From Euwallacea fornicatus (Eukaryota; Arthropoda; Insecta; Coleoptera; Curculionidae): a stretch of DNA of 64,000 nt. The stretch spans positions 4,898,001 to 4,962,000 of the forward strand of contig NC_089553.1 in NCBI RefSeq assembly GCF_040115645.1, read 5' to 3'. The notes below the pieces were generated by a model that saw nothing but the letters and a program-made list of their open reading frames with translations, ran no database searches and was not told the origin of the DNA. The number at the start of each line of letters is the position of its first letter. Within the stretch, counting starts at the first letter, position 1. The position numbers and the translations under genes are program-made. Of this stretch, positions 1 through 13,600 are shown in pieces.

Positions 1-3000
1 GCTCTAGTATTACTGTTGCTCCTTGGTACACTCCAAGCGGTGGTACTTCCAAGAACCACAATACTGCTGCTCCTGTTCCTAGTTGCTTTCATTTGGATTT
101 CCGCCTTGCTCATTTTATTGTTAGCAGTTCGACTTCGTTGGATTTTATGGGATATCTCTCACAGTTTCGTATTAAGACTCGCCATCACTGTGTTTACCAT
201 TGTTTTAATTTACACTGTGGCCCAAGTAAACGTGGTAAGTTGTCAATTAAAACTGTTTTATCAATTAAAAATTATTAATTTTCCTAAGACCAATTTAGTG
301 TAATCAAGTTCTTTACGAATTGATAAAAGTTAACATAAGTACTTTAACTTTAATTAAAATAAGTATAGTATATACAGAGTAAGTCATGAAGAATTTTACA
401 TACTTCTAACATGGAACAAGATTACTAAGAAGAACATTGAATGAGCATTAAAAACTTAGTCGCGTTTTTTATTGTTATTATACAGGGAGTTTTACATATT
501 ATGTCGAAAAATTATTTTGGCTATAGCTTTGTAATGCTAGTCTACTTTTCTTTGATTTTTTGGTGAAAGTATATACTATTGTATATGAGTAAGAGCTTGT
601 ATTCAGGGTTCATAAAATCTAGGAACGTCTTCAAAAAATTTAGTTGGTTCTTTCAAGACCAAAAAATCTTCCTGTATACTAATTTTGTGAAAAAGCGCTA
701 TGCACAGTTACTAAAGGCTAGATGAACGAATAGTATATTCAGTAAACAAATTTGTCGCATTTTTTGTTGCTTTGTAAAACAACAATGTTAGGAAAATGCA
801 ACAGGTTTGGATATTTAGATGTTCCTACCATTTTTATCTTGATCACATTGTATTTCAAAATTAAAGTAACAAGAGAAAAGAAAATGAAACTCTATTTTTA
901 TTATTGTTGGAAACAATTCAAAAAACATACATAAGAAATAATTTGTTTTACTATTTCAATTATTACTTAAAGATATGTTCAAAAAGGGAAACCTCTAGAC
1001 CCCATGCGTTTAGCTCAATTGATCCAACAGTGGTAAAAAATAAGTTTTATTTTCTCTCGTTACTTGAATTTTAAAATGTTATTTATGTCTTAAATAATTT
1101 ATTTCATTATAATTCCATTAAATATTTTAGATTCTTGCCTTTTATTATTAATTATAATATTTAATTTTTAAATAAAGTATATTCAAGATAAACATTGTAG
1201 GTATATTCAAAGATCCAACCTTTAGCAGGTATGCATAGCAGTTTTTTTTTAATTCGTATACAGGGAAGTTTTTTTTGTTTAGAGAAAACGGACTAAATTT
1301 TTTAAATATGGTCCTCGATTTTATGAATCCTGAATATATTGTCTTACTCACACACAACAGTGTATATTTTCACCAGAAAATGACAGAAAAGCAAATTGAA
1401 ATTACAAAGTTAGAGCGAAAATCATTTTTTGACAAAATGCGTAAAACTCCCTGTGTAATATCAGTAAAAAATTCGTGCAATTTCCAATAAAATTGCATTT
1501 AAGACATGGAAATTGATTGAGAACTTAAAAAAAAATGAAACGAGGTTTAAAATCCAGCGTTGGGTTAGTTGTAGTATAATGTAGTACTTTTTTTCCTAGT
1601 TTACATGTAGATCTGAGGAACCGTGCATATCTCACAATACCCAAAATGTCACGTGGGACACTGGATTTCCTATGGAGAAGGACCATAGGGCCTGCCCTCT
1701 ACCTCAGTATATCGTCCTCTCCTGTGCATTAGGTTATCTAGCAGTTGCAATTTTCCTACGTCTACCAATCCTCTTGAAAGCATCTCTCTTGGTACTCATG
1801 TCCACGATTTACATACTTTTAATAGAGCTTTCGCACATCGACCTCTTTAACTGTTACGACAGCAGAGTTGGGTAATGAGGACATTCTTAGGAGCTCAATC
1901 GTAGATAAATTCAAATTTGTTGATGTTTTGCAGATCCGTGATACCCGCCCATGTAATCAGTGTAGTGGAGGTTCTAATGTTCGTTTTAGCTGTGTTGCTC
2001 CATGGAAGGCAGGTGGAATGGACTGCTAGATTAGATTTCCTGTGGCAAGTGCAGGCCAATGAAGAAAAACGAGAAATGGACGCACTTCAGCATTCCAACA
2101 AAAGAATTTTATTCAATTTATTACCAGCTCATGTCGCCACTCATTTCCTCGACAACCAGTTTCGTAACAATATGGTGAGAGTTATCTCAATTCCCGGAAT
2201 GTTTTATTATCTCGTTTTTCTCTTTATGATTTGTGTTTGTGCGAGCAACATTTATTTATTATTATTATTATTATTATTTGTCTTATTTACTTCTCGATTA
2301 TGTTTTCGTCAGTTTTCGTTTTTTCTAGATGTCCATTTAGATGTTGGCTGCACCCGAACGTAAATTATAAAATTACGCACATTCTCTTACAGAATACTCT
2401 ATCACAGGAGCTGTACCATCAGAGTTATTCAAGAGTGGGCGTGGTTTTCGCCTCTATCACCAACTACCACGAGTTTTATACCGAATTGGATGGGAATAAC
2501 CAGGGGGTGGAGTGTCTGAGGCTTCTGAACGAAATTATAGCTGATTTTGATGATTTGCTCAGTGAGGAGAGGTTCAAGTCGATTGACAAAATTAAAACGG
2601 TCGGGTCCACGTATATGGCGGCTATAGGATTAATGCCCGATTACAGAATTTTGGATGACGACGACACGACAGCTGGAATTTATTTAGGAACACTGGTGGA
2701 GTTTGTGTTTGCCATGCGAGAACGCCTTCTGAATATAAACGAAAATTCTTATAATAATTTCATGTTACGCGTAGGTAAGTAGACATTTTTTATTTCGTAT
2801 CTTTCAAATTTTGTAAGAAAATATTTCTAGAATTTGTGAAATTTTTTATTAAAAAGTTACTCTGCGCATGTTGGAAAAAATTTCGAGCTCCAAACATTAA
2901 TCTGTAGCAGGAAATATTTTTGAAGCTATATCCTGGAAATTATTTCATTTTTTCTACGAGTATTACTACGAAAGTTTTTTCCGACTTTACAAAAACTTCC

Positions 3001-6000
3001 AACAAAAATTCTGTTAATTTTTTTATAAAATTTCTCTAAATTTTGTGGCTCAAATTCTCTAAAATTTCCAAATACTTCGCCCATATCAAAGAAAATTTCG
3101 GTTTCCATTTATATCTAATCTGTAACAGAAAAAATACTCTAAGCTTTATCTTGAAATTTTTCAAAATTTTCCTACGATTATTACCACGATAACAACTTTG
3201 CACTTTATACAAACACTCCAAATCATATTATCAAATTAAGAGATATATTAACTCGACGCCCTTTATAAGTAGTTTGATATATTTAATTTTAAAACATGCT
3301 TCGTACCATTCTCTACAACTTCCACATTTACCTTTTTACTACACCTCTCTTACTAAAAGGCATATGTAGCAATCCCGCTTAATGGAACGCCTTGTAGAGA
3401 TCCACCTAAAATCATGATATCCTGTATTTATCACAAAATTTAAAAAAATGCGGATGCATATTTAAATTTATTTTTAATCTTATTTTGATGCGAAGAATCT
3501 ACACCTGAAATTTGTCCCTTTATTTATGTTTCATCGTGTAATTTTTAGGTATAAACATCGGGCCAGTAGTGGCAGGAGTGATAGGAGCACGAAAGCCCCA
3601 GTACGATATTTGGGGAAATACCGTAAATGTGGCCAGTCGAATGGACTCTACTGGTTTACCGAATCATACTCAAGTGACTGAAGAAATTTACCAAGTCCTC
3701 AAGAATCATCCCTATGAATTCCAGTGCCGGGGCAAAGTCAAAGTCAAGGGAAAGGGTGACATGACTACATATTTTTTAATAGACCGAAAACAGCCTGGGA
3801 CGTTACGTGTGGAAGAGCTGAATAGTTTTAGAGCTAATTCCAACAATAATAATTCAAATAGTGAGTATTGGTGTTATAAGGTACGAGTCATTTGTTATAC
3901 TATCACTGCATATTTCAGATATAAATAATTTATACGGAGGTGTAGCCACTCCGTTAGCGTTACTACATGGAGATAACACTAGACAGAAACAACTTCCTTT
4001 GCAGACTCGTCAAACCTCTAGAGAGGACAGTTTTAGAAACGTCATGCGATTACCTCCGCTTCGTGAAGCAAACCACCATGGTTTAGGGAATTGTGAAAAT
4101 GAGCCTTTGCTTCCAGGGGCAATACCCAAGTTTAACCCCCGAAACGGGGGTAACAAGAAGCTTCCAGAAGACAATATTCAGCCTCCCCCGTTGCCCCCGC
4201 ACAAGGGCGCTTTCCCGGTGAATAACAACAATAACAAGCAAATACCGGACATGAGGTACAATCCTCCGTGGCCCAGAGCTCAGCAACCATTCGTAGCTAT
4301 AAATCCAGCTTCAATTGATAATATTAAGCCCTACTTGAAACCACTTCCAAAACCTCCCGGTAAGGAGTCTCCTAACAGACCCCATCGAAAGGTTTACAAC
4401 GCGAGCCACAACAGCCCCCCTATGCCTATAAAACAAAACCTGCAGAATTCTTTGCAGCAGAGAATTGCCCCTGAAATGTTCAGGCCCAGGCCTGTTAACA
4501 ATAGTCCTTTACATGGAAGAAAAAGTCCTCGTAGACACAGTCCTTTGCAAAGGCATTATTCAGATGAAAGTTTGAGTGGGGCAATGTATGGGAGCGGAGG
4601 AGTTCCTCAGCGAATTCATTCCTCTGCTGATGAAATAAGTTCCTTGAACCACTCTCCGAGTATTAGTAGCTCTGATGAGAGTTATAGTAGAACTACAGAT
4701 GCTGACGCTTCTCCATGTGTTAGTCCTCCATTGCCTACGGATACTCAGCAGTTCCTATTTCCTTCTGATATTCAGGTTGGTTGGCGTTTGGATTTAAAAT
4801 AGTCATATGACAATGTCGATTGACGGAAGTTGAATATATGGGGTGTTTATTTTTTATTTTAAATGTGTATTTTTGTGACAAGAATGTTGGTAGTAATCAT
4901 GGCACAGGGTCAGAAAAATCGTATTCATGTTCATTTTTGGAAAAGTTGAATTCAGCTACGTAGCCCTTTTTCTTGTGTACATGGTGTTTCAGATTTAATT
5001 TCACAAAAATCAAAAGAAAAGTTTATTTCAACTTGTGTTATTTAAGACTGAGTTCTCCAGATACCACTTTTCCTATTATTATTTTTTTCCGTTATAGCTC
5101 TGCTTTGAGAAATTTTAAGATATTTAATTCAAATATTAAGCGTAGAGCGCAGCTTCAAGTTATATATAATTAATCAATCCAAGTAGTGTCGCCAATTACA
5201 AAGTGGTTACTTTTCTGGAGCCAGATCCCATATTTGTAATGTTAAAAGTGACCTACACTAAGTAATTTTATTCAAAAATGTTTTAAATATTCCACCAAAA
5301 AGGTGCATTTCGATAATGTTCATAAGTATTTTACAGTGCAACGAATATTTAATTCAAAATATTTGAAAAACCACCAGAAATACGAGTTTTTTTGCAGATT
5401 ACTTTTTTGGTGAAGAGGTTAAAGTATCAAAATTAGTAAAAGTATCGAAGTTAGCGGCACTCATAAAGAAGTTAGGTCGATACTTTTGGTACTTGACAAT
5501 TGAATTACTCCGTTTTTTACCCTTTAGTACCCAACACTCATTTTTATTATTGTTTCTGGGACACACTATACAGGGTGTAACATAAGTAGGGGTTTTCCTT
5601 TTAACATGACGCAGACCTCAAAAAACTACGTAATATTTTTATATAACATTTTTTTGAAATCTCAAAAACAACCGAAATATGGGCCTACGAAAGTTTTAAT
5701 AAGTACTACGTCTTTAGCTACTACTCACTCCGGGACTGGCTGCAAAATTGGTTCGAAATTGTCTCCATTGGTTTTTACAATAACTGATAATTTTTTGTAG
5801 GACATTTTATTTTCTTTACGTTGAATTCCTCTTCTATGCAGGAATGAATTTAGATTTTATACAAAAAATGTATTAAAACTCATTGCGCATATTTCGTTTT
5901 TTTTTTTGAGATTTCGAAAAAAATTTAAATGAAAATATTACTTAGTTTTTTGAGGTCTATGTCGTGTTAAAAGGAAAACCCCTACTTATGTTACACCCTG

Positions 6001-9000
6001 TATACTATACTTGTACCTACATAAAGTAGGTTTACCTTTGATCACTTTTTTTTCCTGATTTTAGGTGAATCCTCTATCATCCCCTGAAATATCACCAAAA
6101 GCTTCATTAGATTACATCCCTCCCAGTTGTTCATTGCGGAACAACAATTCGAACGACAGAACTAATCCCAAGCGGAATAATTTACCCCCAAGTGCAATAT
6201 TAGCTATAGCAAACACAGCAGAATCATCTATAATAACCAGCCCCCCCTGTTTAGATGGGGAGGACAGCTATAAGGGTGAAAGTTGCGCAAGTTTCGAATT
6301 CGTTGGTAGACCGAAACCAAAACCTTCCAGAGCAACCAGTGTGAACGGGGCCCAAAATAATAATAAGCATTTGTTGTTAAAGCAAAGGAGCTTAGACAGC
6401 AAGCGTATTAGGAATGATAGTGATTCCGTGTTAGAGTGCAATAAATTAGCGGCGAACTGTAAAAGATCCCCTAGTTTTAAGGAAGCTGAGGAGATTCGGG
6501 AACTATTCCAGGAGGAGAGAGGTCACCCTGGAGGGGACAAAAGTTTTAATAAGAGGGACGGTTGCTGTCAAACTGATAAGAAGGATTTGAGGAAATTACG
6601 AACGTCACCTCTGGCTCAAGGTAGGTCACAGTAAGTGACAGTTTTTGAGCTATTAAGTGAAGTATCAGCGATTTTCGAAATATGTTTGGCAGTTTTTTTC
6701 TTGAATATGCAAAAAATATGCGTGATTTTAAAAAATTTTGCCTTTTTTCTTTAGTCCCCTTATTGGCTGAAAATATTTGAAAAACTTTGTATTTTAAATG
6801 TTTGTAAAATTTTATACAAACTCCTTCGAGATAGAGAAATAGAACTAAGTGCGATCTAGCGATTATGCATATCTAATGAGCTAATGATCATGTGCAATTC
6901 CATCAATATAAAGGATCATCTTGAGCATAAAACTTACGGTCTAACTATCGCTTTATTTCAGTAAAACTGTTATTTTGACTGAAAACAACCCATTTTTATT
7001 GTATTCAGAAAATCGGCATTTTCTATTAATGTGATTGAGTTAAGGTTATAAGTTACTCTTATAAAGACCCATCATAAGTAAAAATCTTAAAAAATATGTA
7101 TCAATTTGCAGCTTTCGTCAGAGATTTCAAGTTGTCCCCAAACTCTACAAAAGTTACCAACATGGAACCCTGTGATAACGTGGTGGGACCATTCGAACGC
7201 GAGATTCAGAAACTGTTGGACGAACAGAACCTGCTGCAGAACATCCCCCCCAAGCTGGAGAACCAGCAGATCAAGGACCTCGAGCCGCTTGTAAGGTACG
7301 CCCCGAACAATAATAACCATCAGGTGGGGCTGGCGGCGATCCAAGCACTGGCGTTGGGCCTGCGCGTGAATCCCGCGCAGGGTAGTGTGACCTTGCAGTG
7401 CATTTCTCCCACCACCCGAGCAAGCAGCAAAGAGGGGTCGCTAAAGCGGGGGCCGTCGCCCGGACTTTCCGAATCGAATAAATTGGCGAGAGTGTCGCCT
7501 CTTGACAGGTATTTGACAGGCTTAGCGGGCTTACACACTAACATTTTCGAGGTTACGGGGACTTGGGTTAGAGAGGTTGAAGGACACACAAAGTTTTTTC
7601 TCTGTTACAGATCATGGTCAGGTCCAAAATATTGCAGACTGTGTATCTAAATTTTACAACATGCGCCAACGACATAATTTGTTGTCTTTGTGATCAAGCA
7701 TAATTTCTTATACAAATGTTCATTTGGTACACGATCACGCATAATTTCTTATACAAGTGTATAAAATGCTTGATCAGATTGGAGTTCCTCATTGTTGTCA
7801 CTATAACTGAGGTGAATACAGAACACAAAATTTAATCGAGTTACATAGAATCTTTGTGTGTTGCTCATAACGAAAACAGACGAATAATACACTCATCCAT
7901 GCTGCTTGCTCATTAACAACACGCTGCATAATATCTTCAATTCCCAACATACTAATTATCTGGGATAGAGGCTTATAGTTAATCACAAAGCCCTCATCTA
8001 TCATTACGTGCGTCGGCTTTAGGTTTTTAGAACAGCCAAGACTAAGCTGACTTAGTGATTTATATGGCATCATGTCCATTTGTAGTTTTTCTTCCTCCAA
8101 CTGTAGCACGATTTTCAGGGTGCCTCGGAATAGTGAAGAAACTGATGTAGACTGTGATATGCTCGAAGTGCAAGCAAGAGACGATGATACTGATTTAGAG
8201 AGCTTTGAACGTGAGGAGAAAAGAATGGAAGAGGAAGCTGCAAAGGTTTGTTTTTTTTTTTATTTAAAAGTATATTTAATAACGCTTTTTCTATTTAATT
8301 TTATGCAGCGCCTTAGTCGGGAGCTGGTAACTACTAATACTATAATATTGTAATTGTATATAAACTATGTTTCTTGTTAAATTAATTTTATCATTCAGGG
8401 TGTTTCACACAATTTCAATATTCACTTATCACGCATTTTAGTTTACTTTTTTTGGTATTTTATACGATTTGTTCCTAGATCGTGAAGAGCAAAATGGTAA
8501 CATGAAAAGTGTTATTTCCAAAAAAAAAACAGACAAAAACTCAGAGAAGAAATAAAACAGAGAATGAGTACTCTTCAGATGTACAGAAAATGTTTATATT
8601 TGTTTTTATAGGAAGCCGAAGTTAAGAGACTGTTGGAAGAGAAAATACAGGAAAAACTTAAAAACCTGGAAACACCAACTCAGGATAACCCAGTTTCTTC
8701 AACTGCAGCTCTTGCGACTGCTGAAGGAAGGTGTGACATGTCTTTTAAATAAAAAAACAATATCTCACTATAAATATATAATTTTAGCGTGTCTGAATGG
8801 TCGGAAGATGAAGATGGAGGAGCTTCGGAGCCTCTGTTGAATGACCGGGAAAGTACAGGGTATACTACAGACGATCCTGCATTAGAAAATGTTAGTATGA
8901 TAAATGAAGCAGGGCTAACGGATGCAGAGGGTAAGTAACACAACTTACTTTTTTGACCGCAAAGTGTCTGAAAACAGCTATCCGTGTAAATTCAGTATTG

Positions 9001-10679
9001 TCCGCATATAACAAATTCCTACGGGCTACGCAAAACGGTTCGCTATAACGAAGTTCATTATATTCACTTGTGTATCTAAAGTTCAGAAAAAACTTGCAAA
9101 AAATGTAAGATTGTGTTGTAGACGTAATTTACTGAAAAAAAATACAAAACTTGCATTACAACTAATAAATGGAAGCAAAACAGGGAAACTCAAGTATACT
9201 AAAAGTATACTCAAGTATATATAAATTATACTATACGTTATAAGCGATAAGTTTGCGCCTTTATTACGCATAAATTGGTTTATTTTAAGCGAAAGTTCGT
9301 TATAGGCGGGTTAATGATACATGGAAAAAAATACGTTTACGAAAGTTATTTCTTGCCATCTATGGAAATTCACACATAACAAAAGCTCATTATAAACGGA
9401 TTCGCTATAAGTGGATATTATGATATTTAGACAGTAAATATCAAATCTTGTGTGATTCGGGTTTTGAGAGTTAACGAGTAAACATCGTGAGAATCTTTGG
9501 TGTTGTTGTTTGCTTAAATTCCCGCAGGGAACTGCCAGAGTTTTGGTTAATGGAAAAATGTCACACGAGGTCTTTTTAAGAGATAGTGTCCCGCAAGGAG
9601 GGGATCTCAGTCGCACATTATTTAACTTAGCCCTAACGAACATTTGCAAGTGTATACCACCACAGTTAGACACTCACTATTTGCTAATGATCTAATGGTG
9701 TACTGTTCGGGTACCAACACTGAGTCGACTAGTAAGCTAGTCTAGAATGTAATGAATAACCTGGAAGTTTAGTCAACCAAAACTGGTTTTAAATTTTCCA
9801 CGGCAAAATCAAAGGTTATGCTTTTCAGCCGCAGAAAGATACAATATATACCGAAAATTACTTTGAATTCAGTCGTTCTGCAGGTGGTTCCAGATCATAT
9901 ATATGTTCCTTGGTCTGATTTTTAATACTAAGATGAATTGGAAAAAACACATCCTTTATACAAAGACTAATTGCATGCAGCGTATGAGTATACTAAAAGC
10001 TTTAGCACATCAACATTGGGGCTCTAATGAGCAAATGCTCCTGAGGTTATATAGGACGCTTATAAGAAGCAGACCAGATTATAGTTCTTTTATATACTCA
10101 ACGGCGTGTGAAACATACTTGAAATTGCTGAACCTAATACAAAATACAGCACTTAGAATTTCTTCGGGAGCATGCCGATTCAGTCTATTGGACCCACTTG
10201 CCTATGAAGCGCATGAACTACTATTAAATCTGAGAAGGGAAAAACTGCTCGTGAATTACTTTGTGCTAGTTTTTACTAGTTCGTTGGATATGTCAATTTG
10301 TTCAACTTTGCTCTGATTTAAACACAATTTGTATTTTTTCTCAGGTGCATTGAGCGACGTAAACTCCGCCTATAACGACCACAATCACGACGGAGATTTG
10401 GATGACAATACGAGCATGTCGTCACGAGCGTCTTCGCGCATCTTCGATTCAGATGCCATGATGTCCTTGGACTCTCTGAGCGCCCTCTATGACTCCGAAT
10501 ACGACAACTGTTACAGGACAGACGATGATTTGAACGCAATGCCAGACCTGGATAGGCTCAACTATTTTTCGGTCCCGGTAAGCGATGTGCATTTGGCGAA
10601 TATTCGGTCGATGAGTGAGAGCATTACGCGCAATTTCGGACAACCGCGAAGCGAGACAGATCCGGACAGTGACGTCTAA
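1..10679 (+). CDS. rut: Rutabaga-type Ca2+/calmodulin-responsive adenylyl cyclase, 3' part (5' exons off window)
   Basis: Makes cAMP from ATP at the plasma membrane. The orthologue is used in learning and neuromodulation. Coding exons: 1-234, 1600-1871, 1934-2174, 2408-2774, 3549-3860, 3919-4775, 6065-6620, 7112-7508, 8119-8245, 8612-8730, 8788-8930, 10345-10679. Phases agree at every junction and give 1,319 residues in frame to the stop. Residues 1-220 hold the second six-helix membrane cluster. The C2 catalytic domain follows (about 230-460), with the adenine-site Lys312 (IKTVGSTYMA) and Asp391, Asn398 and Arg402 in the DIWGNTVNVASR signature. The metal-binding aspartates belong to C1, which lies upstream of the window. 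The sequence from LYHQSYSRVGV onward resembles ADCY1/rutabaga more than other classes. After C2 comes a tail of about 850 residues, rich in Pro, Ser and Asn with acidic clusters. A possible poly(A) signal is at 10897-10902. Family assignment is firm; tail exon borders are likely but unverified. Confidence 0.92.
5571..6000. mobile_element. 430-bp MITE, deletion derivative of the Tc1/mariner element at 20,569-22,136
   Basis: Lies in the rut intron 4776-6064. The ends are inverted copies of CAGGGTGTAACATAAGTAGG, and the inverted similarity continues for roughly 110 bp. TA flanks both ends (5569-5570 and 6001-6002), as expected for a Tc1/mariner target duplication. The left half matches 20,569 to about 20,790 and the right half matches about 21,910 to 22,136, so about 1.1 kb of the larger copy is missing. 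The left half still holds the antisense end of the transposase gene. No coding capacity remains. Confidence 0.88.
7801..8109 (-). other. Unidentified open frame of 102 codons antisense inside a rut intron
   Basis: This frame is open for about 310 bases on the strand opposite rut, wholly inside intron 7509-8118. Its predicted residues look like a soluble protein (acidic start, motifs such as THVMIDEGFV and MLGIEDIM) rather than random AT-rich translation. I do not recognise the family. Just beside it (about 7690-7780) is a short direct repeat of CATAATTTCTTATACAA. It may be a fragment of a mobile element or a retrocopy, or chance. No start context, poly(A) signal or splice partner was found. 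Confidence 0.25.
9480..10316 (+). mobile_element. Decayed non-LTR retrotransposon fragment (jockey-like reverse transcriptase)
   Basis: Lies in the last rut intron (8931-10344), same strand as rut. The frame 9510-9695 carries the RT motif SVPQGGDLSRTLFNLAL, equivalent to the usual PQGSVLSPxLFN. Next, in another frame, the catalytic YADD box appears as FAND at about 9680. The frame 9903-10316 carries the thumb-side block FLGLIFNTKMNWKKHI, typical of jockey/I-clade elements. At least one frameshift and one stop split the gene, and neither the endonuclease nor a poly(A) tail was seen. It is a dead 5'- and 3'-truncated copy; the outer limits are approximate. Confidence 0.82.
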
Positions 10680-13600
10680 GATTCGAATACTTATATTTTT
10701 GTGATATAACGTAATAAGCGAGCTGTTGGTAATTATCGCTTTTTTTAAACTGAATGAATGACAAGGCAACTTTTTAGGCTTTAAGTGTTAGTTGGCAGTT
10801 ACCAAAAGCTATACAAGGAGTTTCAGGTGTTCTTATTTTATTTTTTAAGGACTGGCTGATCACCTTAAAAAAAGTCCATTGAACCAAAAACGCCATAATA
10901 AACGTTGCATAATAACAGATATACCATATGTATACATATTTAAACAATTTATCAATTTATACAACTTGCAAGACTTAGACCCCATCTACAAATGTTCACA
11001 ACAACTTCAACATAGTTATAAAGATTTTCGACATCACGTAAAAATCGAGGGGTGTCAAATCAGGTGACCAAGGAAGTCTGTGTAGGTACCAACAGGAGAT
11101 GATATAATCTGAACCAATAATTTTTGATTACATGGAGACAAAAATCAGATATTTCATTAGTGCATACCATGTTCTCCATAAGACCCCATAAATGACAATC
11201 GAGGGATATCAGATTAGATAACGGAGCTGGCCTTGTGTAGTTTATTCAGGTGTTTTTGGTGTAGTTAACTTTTTTTGAGATCATTCCTTAAAAATGAAAC
11301 CACAAGACTTAAAACGTTCTGTATTACCGACAATTTTACGTTCACTCTACCGTGCCTCAAGGTGGTAGGGCGTTAATCATGAGGCCGCTAATACATAATT
11401 CCCTTCACAGCTTATTTAAGTAACAGTTGACTCGCTCAGTAAAAATGTTACCTCCTTTTTTGTATTGTTATTATTTCATAGAGCAGCAAATAAGAAAACT
11501 GATTATTTTGAACTTAATTTTTCATCTTTTACATTGAATTAAGATTTTAAACAGACAAATTGACTTCGGTGGGTTTTTAAACTGTACTTATTAAGATCTT
11601 TTACAGATCAGCAATTGGTTTGCAAAGGTTAAAACTTCTACTATAAAAATGTACTTAAATCTACGTGAAAAGAAGACTGCAACTTAATTTAACGTTATAT
11701 AATCTTTGGACACCCACATCCCAGTTATAAGTGATTTTTTATAAATATTGCTGGAATTGGTAAAGTCCGGACGTTAAAAATGTATATAGGTTTCAGTTTA
11801 ATGGTGAACTATTATTCGAGGTACTCTTAAGACATAATAATACTCGTCCCCTAATATTATAAACATTTTTACACTAAAACTCGTTGTAACTAATTTATTA
11901 TTGTTCCAGTATGTGTAACTAAAATACAAACCGTGCCTGTAAATTATTATCTTAGTCTAGCAAGAAGTTCGTAGATCTAAATCTGCTATATACGTGAATT
12001 GACTGGTGTATCGATATCAATACGTATACTGGACTTTGATCAATCGAAAAAGTGGAATATGTGGTTTCAGTGCACCCTCCTGTCGAGAAGTTTTGTTCAC
12101 ATATTCAGTAAATTAACAGAATTTGACAAAGACAATTGGCATTGTCTACAATTGTGAAATGTATTTCGACAACTGATCGGAGAGAGGAGACAACAAAACA
12201 ATACGTATGCATATCTTAACAAAACCCTCCAGACGGAACACAAAATACACAACTAAACAAAAAAAAAGATAAAAACTAAGACTCCAAACAACTAGCTACA
12301 ATTGAAAAGCAATTGCAGTGCTTTTTAAAAGAACGTGATGTTATAAATAATAAGCGAAGTATTTTAACGCGAGATAAGAAATTTTTAATTAACTTTTTTC
12401 TATGAATTAAGAAATACGTAAAACAGTTTTTAATGCTTAATTTTTTTTTAATCTTTAGATTATTGAATAACTGAAATTTCAAAAATTTTCAAACGAAATG
12501 AAGATCGATGGAGTCGATTGCATCTGCAGATGATTGAAGGCCAAAATATTAATAAAAAAATGGAAAAATCGACTACTGCTCTCCTGAATTCCTCGTTTCT
12601 ATAGAAATTATCTTGCGGATAAATTTATTAGAAACTTGGTATATTGGCTCTTAGACCTGCGAACAACCATTTATTGATTATTTTGTATTACTCTGTAGTT
12701 CTTTACAGTTATTGTAGTTAACTCTTCTAGTTGTAAATATTTTCGTTTTACGTTCCGTGGACAAGTGTTTGGTGCTTTATATTAATAAATTTTATTCCCG
12801 ACTATAAAATGTAAACGTGAACTGAATTTTGTGATTCTACTCGTATTTGACTACATAATAGATAGCTCTCTACTTAACAACTGTATGGTGTTACTGAATA
12901 TTTCAAAGCACTATTGTATGCAGGAGACTTTACCAAAGAGAACGCGTTATTAAAGTACTTAACACGAAGGGTGTTCTTATCTCAGTTAACAATAATGTTC
13001 ACTTTTGCATTGCGAATGTAAAAAACTTTCATCATAAGCTGCGTACGAGAGCAACGTTTTTTTTTTTATAAAAAGAGCTATGGGAAAGAAAACAATAACG
13101 CACTAATTCGAGTTTAGAAAGTAGTGAAAGTTTAGGCTATAACGCAACGAGTAAATAGGTACAAGAGTGACATCAAGAAGTAAAAAAATATTGACACAAA
13201 TAAGGGTAATGTTAAGGAAACCATCACTTGCAAGTTTCTCCTAGAGCTCCAACTCTATTTAAGCTTTTTAGATGGTAATTTTTATTAAAACAGGTCGATT
13301 CGCAAGTACTTCTGGAGATAACTTTATGATAACTCTAACCATATAGATTTGCTTTTTAATTGTTAATGTTTTTTTTAGGGGATTATGTTAAAAGATAGAA
13401 ACATGTCAATTTAAATAAATTTGGAAATTTCATATCATTAGATTCAGTTATTAAATGTTTTAAACCAGCATTGTAATATGAAGACTCAAACAAAACTAAA
13501 CTTAATAATCATTCGAAGCATGCATTTGCAAAAATTTGTCAAGTCGTTCAATTAAACTTTTTATTGATCTTATCATTTTCAAGATTTGATTAAAGTCTTT

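Noticed and set aside
2231..2407. In-frame extension upstream of the rut exon at 2408
   Set aside because: It contains AT-rich intron sequence. The acceptor TATCACAG|GAG gives the conserved join to LYHQSYSRVG, better than the earlier TTACAG.
8396..8410. CAGGGTGTTTCACAC transposon-end-like motif in a rut intron, and similar single sites near 26154, 31880, 42604, 57741 and 61620
   Set aside because: No inverted partner at a sensible distance, so no element can be claimed.
9000..9420. Repeated TTCGCTATAA / TTATAGCGAA-like motifs in a rut intron
   Set aside because: Suggestive of an old repeat but too diverged to define units or ends by eye.
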